Positions 13,690 to 26,400 of a stretch of 64,000 nucleotides of DNA are shown here, in pieces. Origin of the DNA: Certhia americana (taxonomy: Eukaryota > Chordata > Aves > Passeriformes > Certhiidae). The notes under the pieces are model-generated. The model did no database searches. It was not told the DNA's origin and worked only from the letters and a program-made list of their open reading frames with translations. The first letter of the stretch is position 1; each line of letters begins with the position of its first letter. The stretch is from assembly GCA_018697195.1 (NCBI GenBank), contig JAGMWU010000048.1:709331-773330 (forward strand), given 5' to 3'. The translations under genes and the position numbers were made by a program.

Positions 13690-13826
13690 CCCTGGAGGTG
13701 TCCAAGGAAGGACTGGACATGGCACTCAGTGCTCTGGTCTGTTTTTACAAGGTGGTATTCAGTCACAGGTTGGACTTGATCATCTCAGAGGTCTTTTCCA
13801 ACCTTAATGATTCTGTGATTCTGTGA
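13690..13826 (+). mobile_element. CR1 LINE fragment (plus orientation)
   Basis: The sequence ggttggacttgatcatctca, gaggtcttttccaacctta, atgattctgtgattctgtga is a well-preserved CR1 3' end. Recognisable CR1 body sequence (ctggaggtgtccaaggaagg) precedes it. Intronic in SPNS2. Confidence 0.85.
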
Positions 13827-15129
13827 GCTGCAGTAACAGGCAGGCTCATGATCACCTGGGATCCTGGAGCTTTGCTGTGTCTTCCAGCTCCTTACAGAAT
13901 TCCCCTGAAGTTCCCTCACTAAATGATCAGTGCTTTGATCAAACCTGTCTGGAATCACGTAGGTTTTGGTGAGTTTATAGTGAGATTCCCCCTAGCAATG
14001 CTCTTAATAAAGAACTGGCGACCCTTGTCCTTGTAGGACCGAGGTGTGGCAGGCAGTTTTCTCTCCTGGATACCAATAATTGTTGTATTGATCTTAAAAT
14101 CCCCACATGGAACATGCAAGGTGCTGATCAGCCACAGCCTCAGGTGTGCAATTGCTGCTGTGCTCTGTGGTGTCCTGAGAGCTCAAGGTCACACTCAGAT
14201 CTTCTGTAACTTCACCCCATTCCAAATCTTTCACTGCAGCTCCTTTAACCACCCAAAGCAGCAAATACATATTAGTGCTTAAAAGCTAAGTGGCAGGGAG
14301 CACATATGTGTGGCTATTTTTCATGTCTCTTTAAATGTTGATAACTTTTATTATGCTAAAAAGGCTTAAGATTGACTTACAAAGGACTTATGCAAATACA
14401 GCTTTAGGGTGGCAGCTGTAATTTGCATAAAACTTTACTATGAGGCAAGCTCTGAGATCAATTACTGTAAATCAGCACTGTCTGTTCATTTCCAAATAAG
14501 AACAGGCATTGCTGCAGAATTTCAGTAGATGAGACAGCTTTTCTTCCTAGAGAGCTGTAACTTTTTTCAGGATCTTTGTGATAATCGACCTGTAGAGTTT
14601 AAATAACTCCTTTTTAACAACTCCAGCGTCACTCCACACTTTATTCTTGAGGCAGTTGGTGAGAAATCTCGATTGCTTACTGAATTACTCCCTGTCTTTT
14701 TTTCTGTCTTTCGCCACTCCCACTATGCAGACTGGAGCACAGAAGTGTTAAGAGAAATGCCCCAAATCCCACCATTAATGTTGAGTATCAGATAAAAATC
14801 TTCAACTACTGCCCTAGACAGCATTTCAGACTCAGAAGAGCAAGCAGAAGGAGGTGGCAGCAGCATGTGAAATACTTAACTCTTCTCAGGCTGCATCACA
14901 ATTCCAGCTCTTTGCATCACTAATTCTGGTTTGCTCTTGATTGCCCTTTAAAATAAAACAACTGTAAGTCCATGCTCCTGTGTCCATCTGTACATAGGCA
15001 TGAAGCTGTTTTCCCTGCTGAGGGTTTACATCACCCTTCTTCTTGTGTCCCCCTCCACTTCTTGACTGCTCTTCTGCTTCTGGAAATCTGAATACAGGCA
15101 AAAGGGGGGTTTTCTCTCAAGGCTTTGGC

Positions 15130-15345
15130 TTCCTTTCCTTCTGCACCTTCCTTCCTTCTGCACCTTCCTTCCTCCTTTCCTTTTCCTTTCCTTTTCGTTT
15201 CCTTTTCCTTTCCTTTTCCTTTCCTTTTCCTTTCCTTTCCTTTTCCTTTCCTTTCCTCTCCTCGAACTCTCCTTTCCCTCCCTTTTTCTTTTCTTGCCTG
15301 CCTTCCTTCCTTCCTTTCCCTCCCTTCCTCCCTGTTTGTAATTGG
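15130..15345. repeat. Long polypyrimidine tract built on (CCTTTT)n / (CCTTCC)n
   Basis: About 215 bp are almost purely C and T on the plus strand, mostly ccttttcctttcc units with a few interrupting A/G bases. Mirror-symmetric purine/pyrimidine tracts of this kind can form triplex DNA. It is a degenerate hexanucleotide microsatellite in the second SPNS2 intron. Open frames across it (Ser/Phe/Pro/Leu-rich on one strand, Lys/Glu/Arg/Gly-rich on the other) are artefacts of composition. Confidence 0.9.
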
Positions 15346-18300
15346 CTTCCTACCTGAGAACTTTCCTCTTCCACTTTCCTCTTCCCTGTCTCACACTGTG
15401 ATGCTGACAGGACCTGCTGCTTTCCCTGCATGTGCCAGGCGGGTGCTGCTGTGGGCACACACTGTCCTCACTGCCCTGCTGCTGGTTTGTCCCCTGTTTT
15501 CTTCAACTCTCTCTCATCTTCCTCTGTGCAGCTGTTCATAAGGTCTGAGGGTGAAAACCAATCTGTGTCTCCTTGTTACCTGGCAGCATCAACCTGTGAG
15601 GAGGATGTTCTAAAGCCCAGAGATAGCTCTCCTCCACAAGCACCTTTTGATGGGCTAAAACCTACTCCCTGGGCTCCTCTGATGGTGGTTCCCATCTTTC
15701 CTGCCCTCCTGGGCTGTTTCAGTTTTACTGGAAGGACACCACCTCCAGCCACTCCATGCCAGCTGGACTGTGGGAGTCTTGGCACCCTTCACTTTTCTCC
15801 CTTCCCCAGCTTTCTTGTGAGCAGGCTGATAAATCTAATGAGCTATTTAAGCAGTAAGAATACTAATGATCTTCCTTTAGCAAGTAGTTAGCAGAGCAGT
15901 GTTGATTATCCCTGGTGCCAAGTATCAGGGCAGGCAGATCAGCATTTCATTAGGGGCAAGGCAAGAAAAACTGTAGTAAATGCAGCAATTAAGATACTTT
16001 TTAATGGAAGTTATAACTGGAGGTGCAGATTTCACAGCATCTTGGCCCAGTTTGAAACAACCTTTTTGTTGATTTGGTTTGAAGGTGTTTACCTAATCAA
16101 GTATATCCGGACAGACAGTAGCTCTATGTGTAAAGACTTGCCTGCCTGAGAAAGCAGAATTCATATATTATGGTTTAAAAATCATATTTTATAGTATAAA
16201 GTGCTATGGCTACTTCAGAGTAGGACATGCTTACTCTGGAAGAACACTTTTCCAGTTTAGTTTGCTAGACTGAAACAGGGCACAGCCCAGTGGGAGTCAA
16301 ATCCACTTCTGCCTGACTTAAAAACAGGGTATTGCAATAAAGTGGCTTATTGGGATGTGATGCTGCAGTCTGGGTGTTCTGTCCCTGTGTGACCCATGCA
16401 GCCATTCCTCAAATATGGCCCATTAGGTGCTTGCTGGTGGTTATACAGTCCTGTGTCTCCTGCCAAAGAGAAGAACTTGAGGTCAAAAAGGTGGTAATAT
16501 CCTGTAACAAAAATGTGCAGAATACTCTCCTGGCATCACTCTGTTTCATCAGGAGATATTCCACTGCTCGTGTGGGGTTGAGGATGGAACAGAGGTCTCT
16601 GTCTTGTTGCCTTTTGCAGCATGTTCTAATATAGCATACATAAGTGTGTATAAGCAGCATCTCCCATCACCTGATAGAGTTGGTAGATGAAATGTGATAC
16701 ACATTTATGGTTTTTATTGTTCTTTTTTACCAAGTCCCAGCTGCTTGACAGATGTGGGGTAACCTGGTGGCATCACACCTGTAGAGATCTTTCCCCACGT
16801 TCATGCTTGTGTATGACCCACACTGTGGTGGGTAAAATGGAACTTGGCCTTGCTAGACTGAACATCCACTCTGCTTGCCAGGGAGGTAATGTGAGGATGA
16901 GAACCTCCAGCCCCTCCTCCTTACTACCTGTTTCTTCAAGCAGTAACTTTAAATTGAGGATTTCTCTGGTCCTAATTAAAAGCCCTTTTCATTGTGCACT
17001 GAAAGGCCAAATCTTTGACATAGCTGTCAGTTGGAAAATAAGAGAATTAACCACCTGGAGACCAGTCCTCGTGGGATTGATCTCCTCATTGCAACGAGCT
17101 AACAAGCTTCCCACTTCTGATGACTCAGGAACAGATAAGATTTAAGTCTGCCCATAAAATACCAAATGACTTCCCATCTCTAAAATGCTCTGTGCCAAGG
17201 GTTCACAGCCTGCTTTGGTGTTTTTTCAGAGTTCTGTGCATCTGTCATGTTCATGACTTTGTTAGATGTACAGGTTCTCAGTATTTTTGATAAATGTTTA
17301 ATGTAGGTGAAAGTATCACCCAGAAATCCAAAGCAGGTCATTGTTGCACTCAAGTATTTTAAGCTCTGTCTCATCTGCCCTGTCACTCCTCTGTGCACTG
17401 AAAACCTCCTTAAATAAATGTTTTCTTCCTCTGAGCTGCCAAGGATTCTGCACACTCCCAAGAGGGGCAGTTTTCATGGTGCTGAGCACCTTTCAGAATG
17501 TGTCCAGATTCCCTTCAACACAAGGAATCACTTCTCTTTCATGGGATATACAGACAGGAAAGGGGCCTGTGCTTCCAGGAGAGGTGGGGATGGGAATGCT
17601 GCTAAAGGTCCTGTGCCACAGACCTGTTTCTGCTTGGGAATGAGCACCCCCATCCCTACATGTTCACATACCTGGGCCCTGTCACGGGAGTTCCTTCACA
17701 TTCCCTGTGGTATGAGGCACCTCTCTCTAGGATCAGAGAAAGTCCAGTCTTAACTCAGAGAAAGTCCCTGGGCATACAAGACTGGAGAGAAAGGCAGTTA
17801 ATGACTTGAGGAAAAAAGACTTTGAACCCTCTCCAGGGCAAGTGAGGTGCATATTGCTCTGATGTACCAATTCCACATCCTGGCATAGCAAGCAGCATCC
17901 CTATGGAGCATCTTAATTTACTGTAGCCTTTTTCAAGGCAGCACCGTGTATTTAATGCAGCCTAGTCATGCTGGGAGGGGGAAAATATCTTTAAGAAAAC
18001 AGGTTTATTCCTCTTATTATAAAGTGTTCCTTAAGCCATTTACCATAATGTAAATGCTTTTGCTCCCCAACCTCCCCCAGGCCCAGCAAATTGTTTACTT
18101 TGTAATATCCTTCATTTTTGCTTTCTCAGGTTCATTTGCATTCATATTACCATTTTTTTAGAAAATTAAAGAAACCTTCCACATTCACACTGACTTCAGA
18201 GTGGGTGGATCCCAAACCATTGTGGGGTTACAGGGCATACTGTGTTAAGGAACCGTACTGAAGTGGTCAGCCAGGGAGAACCTGGCTTGTATCAAACTGG

Positions 18301-21300
18301 TAATCATGAAAATCAGGTATTTGTGCCAGAAATACCCTTTTATGTAACAGGATTTGTGCCCAAGTGGCAGCGTCAGAAATTTAGAAAAGCCAGCTGCAAA
18401 GGAATTGAGATACTCACTCAGCAACGAGAGAGAGGAAATGAAACAGTGATTTCAGAGATTTGTTACCATTGCACTGTGTAATTAATAAATCAGGTAATTT
18501 ACCTGCCTGGACTGTTGAGGAGAGACAGAACATGGAATCCAGATGCTTTCCTTGGGCTTCAGCCCCCCCTTGGCATCTACCATGGCCTGTCCCCTGTTCC
18601 AATGCGCACACCACATACTTCTCAAGAAAGTGAAGTTTCCCTTTGTTGCTGGATTGTCCCCTGCACTCAAATGGGGACACAGTTGGGGATTTGGGGTTGG
18701 GATCGTGCCCATGGCAGCTGCAATGTTGGTTCTCTGGAAAGCCAGAGCTGTCTCCAGCTGGATTCCAGCCAAGTGGCTGCCACCAGCCGAGCACACGCTG
18801 TCCGTGTTCTGCTGTAGAAATGCCTCGAGCTGAGGTTAATTTAGCAAAGTCATTCCTCTTGTTCTGAGCTGTGTGCTGCACAGTGAGGGAGGAGATGGGA
18901 ACTTTCACCATTAGGTTGGTATCAAAGACTTGTGATTAGACTGCAGAGCAGCAACGGGACTTCCTTCTGGATTTTCCACCCCCACATTCTGCATACATGT
19001 TTTGAAGCTTTTTGCCACCTCCCAGCTGGAGGAACAAAGGAAGGAATCCCACACATGACTCCGTGCTGCAGAGCTGGCACCAGCCAAGCATAGCCCCCGC
19101 AGTTTGTTACTCATGTTAGAAAGACACCAAAAATTATGCTTGATTTGGTCTTGCCAAATCACAGTTGGCCAGCTCAGGATGCTGTCATTGCAAGGAGTCT
19201 GCAAAGCCCAAAATGTGCAGTACAGAGAGGACCATTTGGCAAACAGTGTGTCATTCTTGGAGCCTGGGTCTGTATTTATGTCCTGTGTCCTCTTGAGAGG
19301 AGATGCCAAAGTTCCAGCCTTAGCAGGTGGTTTGTAACCGAATGGAAGAAAACCACAGAGAACGGTGACAGTTAACAGGAAAAACATATTTATGGACCCT
19401 GATAAAATTCTAGAGTAAAGAGATGAAGACACTGGGGAGGGAATTATATGGAACTTGGATGAGGAAGCCAGCAGGCTTGGTGGAAAGAATTGTACTTTGA
19501 AATGGAGGAAAAGCATTTTTTTTCTAAACTCTGCATTTACAGAATGTGTTTGGTTAAAAATGAAAAATACAGCAGATTTAATAATAACATGATTTGTTGC
19601 TATGAAAGGTCAACACAATGTGTTAGAAGGGAAGGTGTGGGACAAACTGCATTGGGAGATTTATTTGTTGGAGACTTTACACTTTCAAAGGTGAATTTTA
19701 GCCTAGAATGTCATGTCATCCATGGAGAAAGCAATCAGGAGCTCATGCAGGGCTTTTCATCCTCTGCAGCTGACTTATCATGTCAGTTTGTCAGGTGATT
19801 TATTGTCTGGTTCTTTTAGAGAATAATTGTATCCATTCCCAAAAATGAAAAGTGGTTTAGAATGTCTAGATTTCTGTTTTAGAATATCCTCAATTCTGGC
19901 TATTGCAGCCTGACAGGGACGTTGAATCGATGCCAAATTCTGGCTCATAATGAAGAGTAAGGAAAATGTTTGGAATTAAGGTGTCTGGATACAAAAGGGA
20001 ATTAATGACCAGCTGATGTCCCTGCCTCCTGAGTGCAGAGTACATTCTGCTGCTTTCCTGTAGGTGCATTCTTTTCACATTCAAGTCTTGTTGCTGTTTT
20101 TTAATAAATCTCTCAGACTAATCGTCACTTTATTTGTCTTCAGTCTCATATGAGAATTGTTAGTAACACTCTTGTTTTTCTTCATGTGTTTTACACTGTG
20201 AATAAAGTTTTTTTGAGAGGAGTAGAACTCTTCTATATCCCAAGCCCTGAAATTTTCTCCTCATCCTTTCTAGGGCAGGGAATGAAACAGAGAAATCAGG
20301 CTAAAACTCTTCAATTCTTTCTGTAGTTACACTCTTCCACTGTTAATTCACTCCCCCTTATTTGAGAGGGCTCCATTCTGTAGGACAATCCTCAGCTCCA
20401 GCATGTGCAGTGTCACCTCCAGCACTGAGCTGACAGCTCCTCCTTTCCATCCCTCCACAGGAGCCAGGCTGAGCAGTGAGAGGGGCACAAACACACTGAG
20501 ATCCCCAGTGCCACAGAGTCTCCCTGCTGAAACACACCCAGTGACCTGTTCTTTTGAGTCCCCATGAGCATCATCCTTCTGGAATCTTCTGTTGTGCTTG
20601 GCTCTACTGAGACATCTCCTCAAATTTACCTTCCAGGTCTCTGCAGAGTGGGAATTGGTGATTTCTCCTGCATGGGACAGTTCTTCTTTTCACTGTCAAG
20701 ATTTAAGCCTTGAATGTCAGAACTTGCTTGTAGGTTGTGTTTGACTCCAACTTGTCCATTACCAGTAATGTGGCAGTTTAGAAGTTGCTGCACAAGCTTT
20801 GACTATTTCTGGAGCTGATTTGCGTGCATGCACAGCAGTAGGATTTTATGTTGCAAATTCCCTGCAGTCTTTTGGTATAAACTAGTGCTTCTCCCCCAAC
20901 AAAAGGTCATGGATAAAAACAGAACTGGACATTTAAATACCCAATGCCTTGAAACTCACCCCAACCGCTGCTACCTCTCTGTTGGATTTATGGAGAGTAA
21001 AGTTGTTTGTTGGGCAGTAAATATTAAAATGTGGTAGTTTTAGCTACAGACATGCATTACATTTTACTGAGTTCTAGCAAAAGCTTTTTATAACAAACTA
21101 AGTAGTGCTGTTGTGTGCCTCTGCTCCTTTGTATAGGTGCAAATAATTTGTGTTTACTTTCATGTAATGCTTTTTGATTGTCAGAAGGTGCAGATTCCCT
21201 TAATCCATAAATTTGGTGGTGTGCAGTGCAAGCACAGCCCTGTATCTGAGCCTGTATCAGAGCCATGTCTTGCACACAATTCCACTTCAAGCTTGGGAGA

Positions 21301-21917
21301 CTGGAAGAAGGAATGACCCCCATACCTCAGACATGGGCATAAACCCCCCCCCCCCACGTTCAAGTTTTGTTTCCCCAAATCAGATAGAATCTCTGGGGTT
21401 TTTTTGTTCTTTGGAAAACATTTTCCCCCTTCCCACTCAGTACATAGAAGTGGAATTTAATACCTCCCTTTGCTGAAAGGTAAGTCAGGTGTGGGAGTAA
21501 GCAGGACTTGATAGAAATTACAGAAGATTGATCACTCCCTCACCCACTGAGCAACACCAGCATGGCCCTGCTGGCTTCCCAGGGTTTTTGGGCAGTACAG
21601 CAAGGTCAGACACCCACAGATACTGTCACTGACGCAGTCTGGGAGAACATGGAAAGGGCTGTGGGAATAATATTGGATCAGGCCAGAAAAATGACAGTGA
21701 GAGGAGAACCCCTGCCAAGCCTCAGAGCATAAATTGCCCAGGCTTCTGTGTGGAAGGCTGAAGGGTGCTAGGGACATTCAGCTTCTTATGCACATACTGT
21801 TCCATTTTAAACCTCACACATGTTTGGTGGGTGGTTGTCTCAGAAATCGTGTTCCCTTCACTATTATCGTGTCTCTTTTTCATCTAAGTGACTCATTTTT
21901 TTGCCCCTCTCTCTTAG

Positions 21918-22081
21918 ATCTCTGACCTGATACGACAAAGCACAAAGGAGTCCCCAGTCTGGGAGTTCCTCAGCCTGGGTTATGCGCTCATGCTCTGCCC
22001 GTTTGTCGTTGTCCTGGGAGGGATGTTCTTCCTGGCCACAGCCCTCTTCTTCCTCAGTGACCGAGCTAAAGCTGAACAACA
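21918..22081 (+). CDS. SPNS2: SPNS2 penultimate coding exon, last membrane helix
   Basis: The exon encodes 54 codons plus two bases. It begins [18 protein letters not shown], continues into a long hydrophobic helix ([19 protein letters not shown] and onward) and ends with the polar SDRAKAEQ that starts the cytoplasmic tail. The acceptor is cccctctctcttag (ending 21917) and the donor is gtgagt at 22082. The exon leaves CA as a partial codon, completed by the first G of 37559 to give Gln. This matches the final transmembrane helix of SPNS2. Coding base composition is clearly GC-richer than the flanking intron. No frameshift or stop is present. Confidence 0.95.
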
Positions 22082-23406
22082 GTGAGTAGCCTGGCCATTG
22101 TGAATGGGGGGGCATTCCCCAAACCACAGCCTGTTTGCACTCTTGAACATTTTGCTTGTACTCTTCCCCTGGCTTTGGCCCTTCCAGGTAAAGGATGTTG
22201 GGTTGTGTGTTAAGAACCTGGGCTCAGCAGAGTGCATGAGGCTGCACGAAGCACAGGGGCTTGGGTCATGCTGGCTGGGCATCCTTTACACGCTTCTGCT
22301 CTGGTGGATCTCAGTTGTTGGCCACATGGCTCAGAGGAGAGCACAGGCCCCTTACACCTTTGCCTGAGCATGTCACAGCCCAGGCTGTCTGTGGTGAGGG
22401 GCTGTTGTGTGCTGGAAGCAGTGGAGTGTGAGGTGAGGAGCAGGAGGTGCTGCCCAGAGCTTGGTGGTCAAGGCTGCACCCACCCACCTCCATCCCCAGA
22501 GCCCCACTGACCACCTCTGGCCGTCAAGAACATGAGGCAAGGAGGAAGCAAGCTGTATGTGGGAACATGTGCGCTCAAGGGTTGCTATGATAAAGAGTCT
22601 TTCCCAGTCCCTTCTTGCAGCTTTGTGAAAAAAAAGCTACTGTTTTTCAGTAAAGAAACCGATTCGGATCATCTCACGGTTGGCAACTACAGTAATTCAG
22701 AAGACGCTTCCACATGACATACAAACTTCTGGGGTTAGTCTCTTTCTCATAATTGTTGAAAAATAAGAGTTACTATGTGTAATGCCATGCTGAATATGTG
22801 GGTAGGTGACTAATCTGGTGTTGACTGTAAGTTGCCTTTGCTTTTTCCCCACTGGAGAATGGGAGCCTTGATGTTCCTTAAGGAGAAGGACCCTGGAGTA
22901 TCACTCTAGGTGTAGTACACATAGAAAGAAAATTAGGTGTTTGGAGTTGACATAAGTGTGTGAACACAGTTTTGGTGATACTTCCTGGCTCACACTGTCT
23001 TATCAGATGGATGAAAGAGTTTTGGAAGCAGTGCTACAGATGGTGCTGTTGCCCTGTAAGTGCAGTTCCAGCTTCCTTTTACTAGCATACATAAATACCA
23101 AAGAAAGGAGAAGTTCCTGTATAATAAGACGTTTAAACATTGTGGAAAAATAAGACCTCATGTCATAAGGATGGGAAGTCCTACAGAGTTGAACTTCAGT
23201 GTGGCTTTGGGGATGTGACGTGTGTGCCTGGTTTGTTATCTGCATAGAAGGGCCTTAAATGGCAGGAAGGGAAGTTGGAGATTAGATGCTACGAAGGACT
23301 TTCTAAAAGAAAAAAGAGGTAAATCCTACAGCAGCTTTTTTGGGAAGAGATGAAAGCTGTTCTTGCTTCTGATGACCTCCCCATCATGGCGCGAGGCAGG
23401 AACCTG

Positions 23407-23463
23407 GGATCTGCTCTCCAGCTTATGTTCTCTCTCCAGCTTATGGATCTGCTCTCCAGCCCG
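23407..23463. repeat. Short tandem duplication, three units of about 19 bp
   Basis: Three consecutive units: ggatctgctctccagcttat, gttctctctccagcttat and ggatctgctctccagcccg. A small local duplication in the last SPNS2 intron with no evident function. Confidence 0.7.
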
Positions 23464-26400
23464 ATTTTGTGCTTGTGCTGTGCTTGTGCACATAAGCTGT
23501 ACATGCCAGTCCAGGTAATGACCATCTGGAGACATGGCAAAGTGAACATAAGTTGCTGGGTGCTCAGGGTGGCTTTTTTGTTGCAAGGAGTGGAAAGTCC
23601 TACTTGGTGTCCGTGCAGCAGATGAAACCCCCTCTGCAGCATTTTGCCTTGCTCAGGGTGCTCAACTCATAATAGGAAAGCTTCAGGGTTTGTGTTTCAT
23701 GTGTTCAGAGAGGAGAGTGCTTGTTCCACTTCTAACTGAGGTGATTTGTGTCCCTTTGCATCACACGTGCTGCCAGTGTGGCATGATAGCCCCTCAGGTG
23801 GTCAAGGAGGGGCTCTCAGGATTCAGATAGTGATGAGTTCCAGGTCACTCCCAGTTTTTCAGCATGTCAAGCCCACAGGGACCTTTATGCTGAGCAGGGC
23901 ACTGTGGTTTCCAGCTATACTCAGCTCCAGTGAAGATTTCAAGGAAGAGGGTTTTGGTTCACTCAGGAGATACCATAGTTCACAGGCTTGTCAGCAGCTG
24001 GGTGACTCTGCTTGGCTGCCAGCACTGGTGTGTCTTATACAGCTGTTTTGCCAAAGCCTGAGCTTTTGCAGCAGTGTTAATTTGGGAGGGAGATGCCATC
24101 CACACCTCTAATTGCTCCTGCACAAAAAGGATTATTCCTCTGTTGCTTTCTACCCTTAGCAGCTTTGGTTGTACTCCATCCACGTCCAGAGCAACTACAT
24201 CCCAAACAGCCACTGTTCCATTCTTAGAAGAAAAACATTCAGGTGTCAAACCTGGTTTTGTCCCTCTTTCTCTTTTAGCATCAATCCCTTTCCTGACTCA
24301 CATTTGTTTCTGAATTTTACATTAGTCAGTCACAGATATTTTGTGTTGCAAACTGGGGAGGACAATTGTCATAAATAGTGGTTAACAAAATCATTTCTCT
24401 CAAGTGACTGCTAGAAAGGGTTCTCTTTCTGGGATGTGCCCACTCCTATGTTAAAAATACCCTGGCATCCTGCAGTGAGATTCCTGGAGTGCAGCTTCAC
24501 TCAAGTTACTGAGAATTGAGAGTGAAGTAAGAGAAGTGAGGCTGGAGACTGTGGAAGGACCCATGTGCAGCAGGGTCTGCACTGTCAACCAGGCCCTGCC
24601 TGCCCCCACCAGCAGCTTCAGTGGCTTCTCAGGATTTATGGGGCAGGATTTATTTGTTAGTATCTCCGTGCTTGCCTGTGAGAGGAAAGGCAGTGGAGCA
24701 TTTTGCTATTAGCAGATAAAAACTCCACGCTGGACCCCAGATCCACTGTCTAGCTCCCACCTGTCACACCATATGCACTTGGCATCACACACCTTTGGCA
24801 GAGGCTGTTTTCTGCCCAGCCAGTCCTCCCCTCCATCCTACCTCTTACTTGCTGGGTACAGAGGAGTTTCTATTTCAGGATGCCTTGTTTTCCCTCTGCA
24901 GTCAGTCCTGATGCTCAGACAACAGGAGTTGGAAACGGGCTTTGCCAAAAGAAATCAATTAACCTGCGGGAATCACGAGCGCCGGTGTCACGCAGCAGAG
25001 ATTAAACCCATCCATCACTGCCGGGGTCAGGGCACAGGGCAGCTGTCCCCCACCCCTCCAGTGAACTCATACAGAAGCAGAGAAGTGGAACACTGCTCTC
25101 ACAGCCTATGGAAGCTGAGCTGTCCCTGCTTTAGTTTCCACACTTCTGCAAAATGTAGCTCAGAGATTCATTGCTGGGATTTCTGTGTTTGTTTGTTTCT
25201 TTGTGTGATCGTCTCTGGGTATTTGCTTTGAAATAAGTTCTTCTTCCAGGCAGAGTAGATAACAGGATAGCAACTCTTTCCTGTAAAGCTTCCTCCAGTT
25301 TCCACCATGCTTCCTTTCAAAAAAAGAATTTCCAGGCTTTCACACTACTTTTATCATTGCCATAATTCCTGGCATATTTTGTACATTTTAGCACAGGAAT
25401 TCCAGTAAACAAGGCTACTCATGAGGCACTAATGAAAAAAAATCTATCACAATTTTCTTTTTCAACACTATTCTTCTATTACCATTTTCATGCTGCTTCA
25501 GAAGTCTGAAAGCTTAAAGATGCTTTTAGAAAATGTAGTGCTAGCAGAGAACAGGATAGAGTACATCACTCTGTGCTGATAATCCAATCATTCTGGGGAC
25601 TAGTTCTATAACACTAATTTAATCCCACCATTCCAAAGTGATAAGAGAGAGAAAACAGTTAAGAATGGGTTCTGTAAGAGGTCCTAGGCACTAGTAATGA
25701 TAAATACTTCAATTGATTTTTAAACCACTCAACTACAATTCCTTCTGTGATATCACTTGACTGTGGTGTTTTCTTTCCTGCACCTCTGCAGAAGAGGATT
25801 AAAGCAGTTGTATTTTATTTCCAAACATCAGCAATCTGAACTGTAATTCTCTTACGTGCTTGAGGAATATTGGTGAGACCTAAGCTAGATGTTAGACTCT
25901 CTGGAAGACAGTACAGTCTTGGCAGAGCAGAGCCCTTTGAAGTGGATCAGAAATCTGATAATTGCACTTCTATCCTCAAGCTCCATCACAGGTACCTGTG
26001 CAACCCTGCCAAAGAGCCATTTCCAAGGCTGGGAGCAGTCCAGGTTCTTCAATCAGTGGCAGTAAAAGCTCAGCACTGCTGAGAGTTGTGTCTGTGGTTT
26101 GTGTTCCTCCCCTTTCTCACAGTGCAGAGAACTGGGACAAACAAAGCTTCACTCTGGATGGCTGCAGGAGAAAAGCCTACCTACATTTGGTACTTGCTAG
26201 AAGCTCCACCAATAATTAGGAAAAATGTGCTTTTTTTTATTATGGAAAGTGATTCCAAAAAGTCCTTTTCCTAAGCTATGGCAACTTTTGTGTACCTAGG
26301 ACATGAATCACCATAATTAGTGTGTATCAGGATCCTTTCCTGGGCAGTGAGTGCAGTGGTCCTGCAGCCCTGTCTCCACTCCCAGCTGCTGCTGAGGGAA

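Larger units (their letters stand above)
11287..21917. other. SPNS2: SPNS2 intron, about 10.6 kb
   Basis: It starts gtaagt and ends ctcttag. It contains CR1 fragments at 11703 and 13690, the polypyrimidine tract at 15130 and a C10 run near 21347. The longest incidental frame (201 codons on the minus strand, 18911-19516) has no recognisable domain or splice context. I see no gene inside this intron. Confidence 0.8.

Noticed and set aside
15043..15541. Open frames of 104-138 codons (Ser/Phe/Pro-rich on +, Lys/Glu/Gly-rich on -)
   Set aside because: They are direct translations of the polypyrimidine repeat.
18911..19516. 201-codon minus-strand open frame
   Set aside because: It is the longest single frame in the window, but has no recognisable motif, no splice signals flanking it and a biased start only by chance. 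It lies in an SPNS2 intron.
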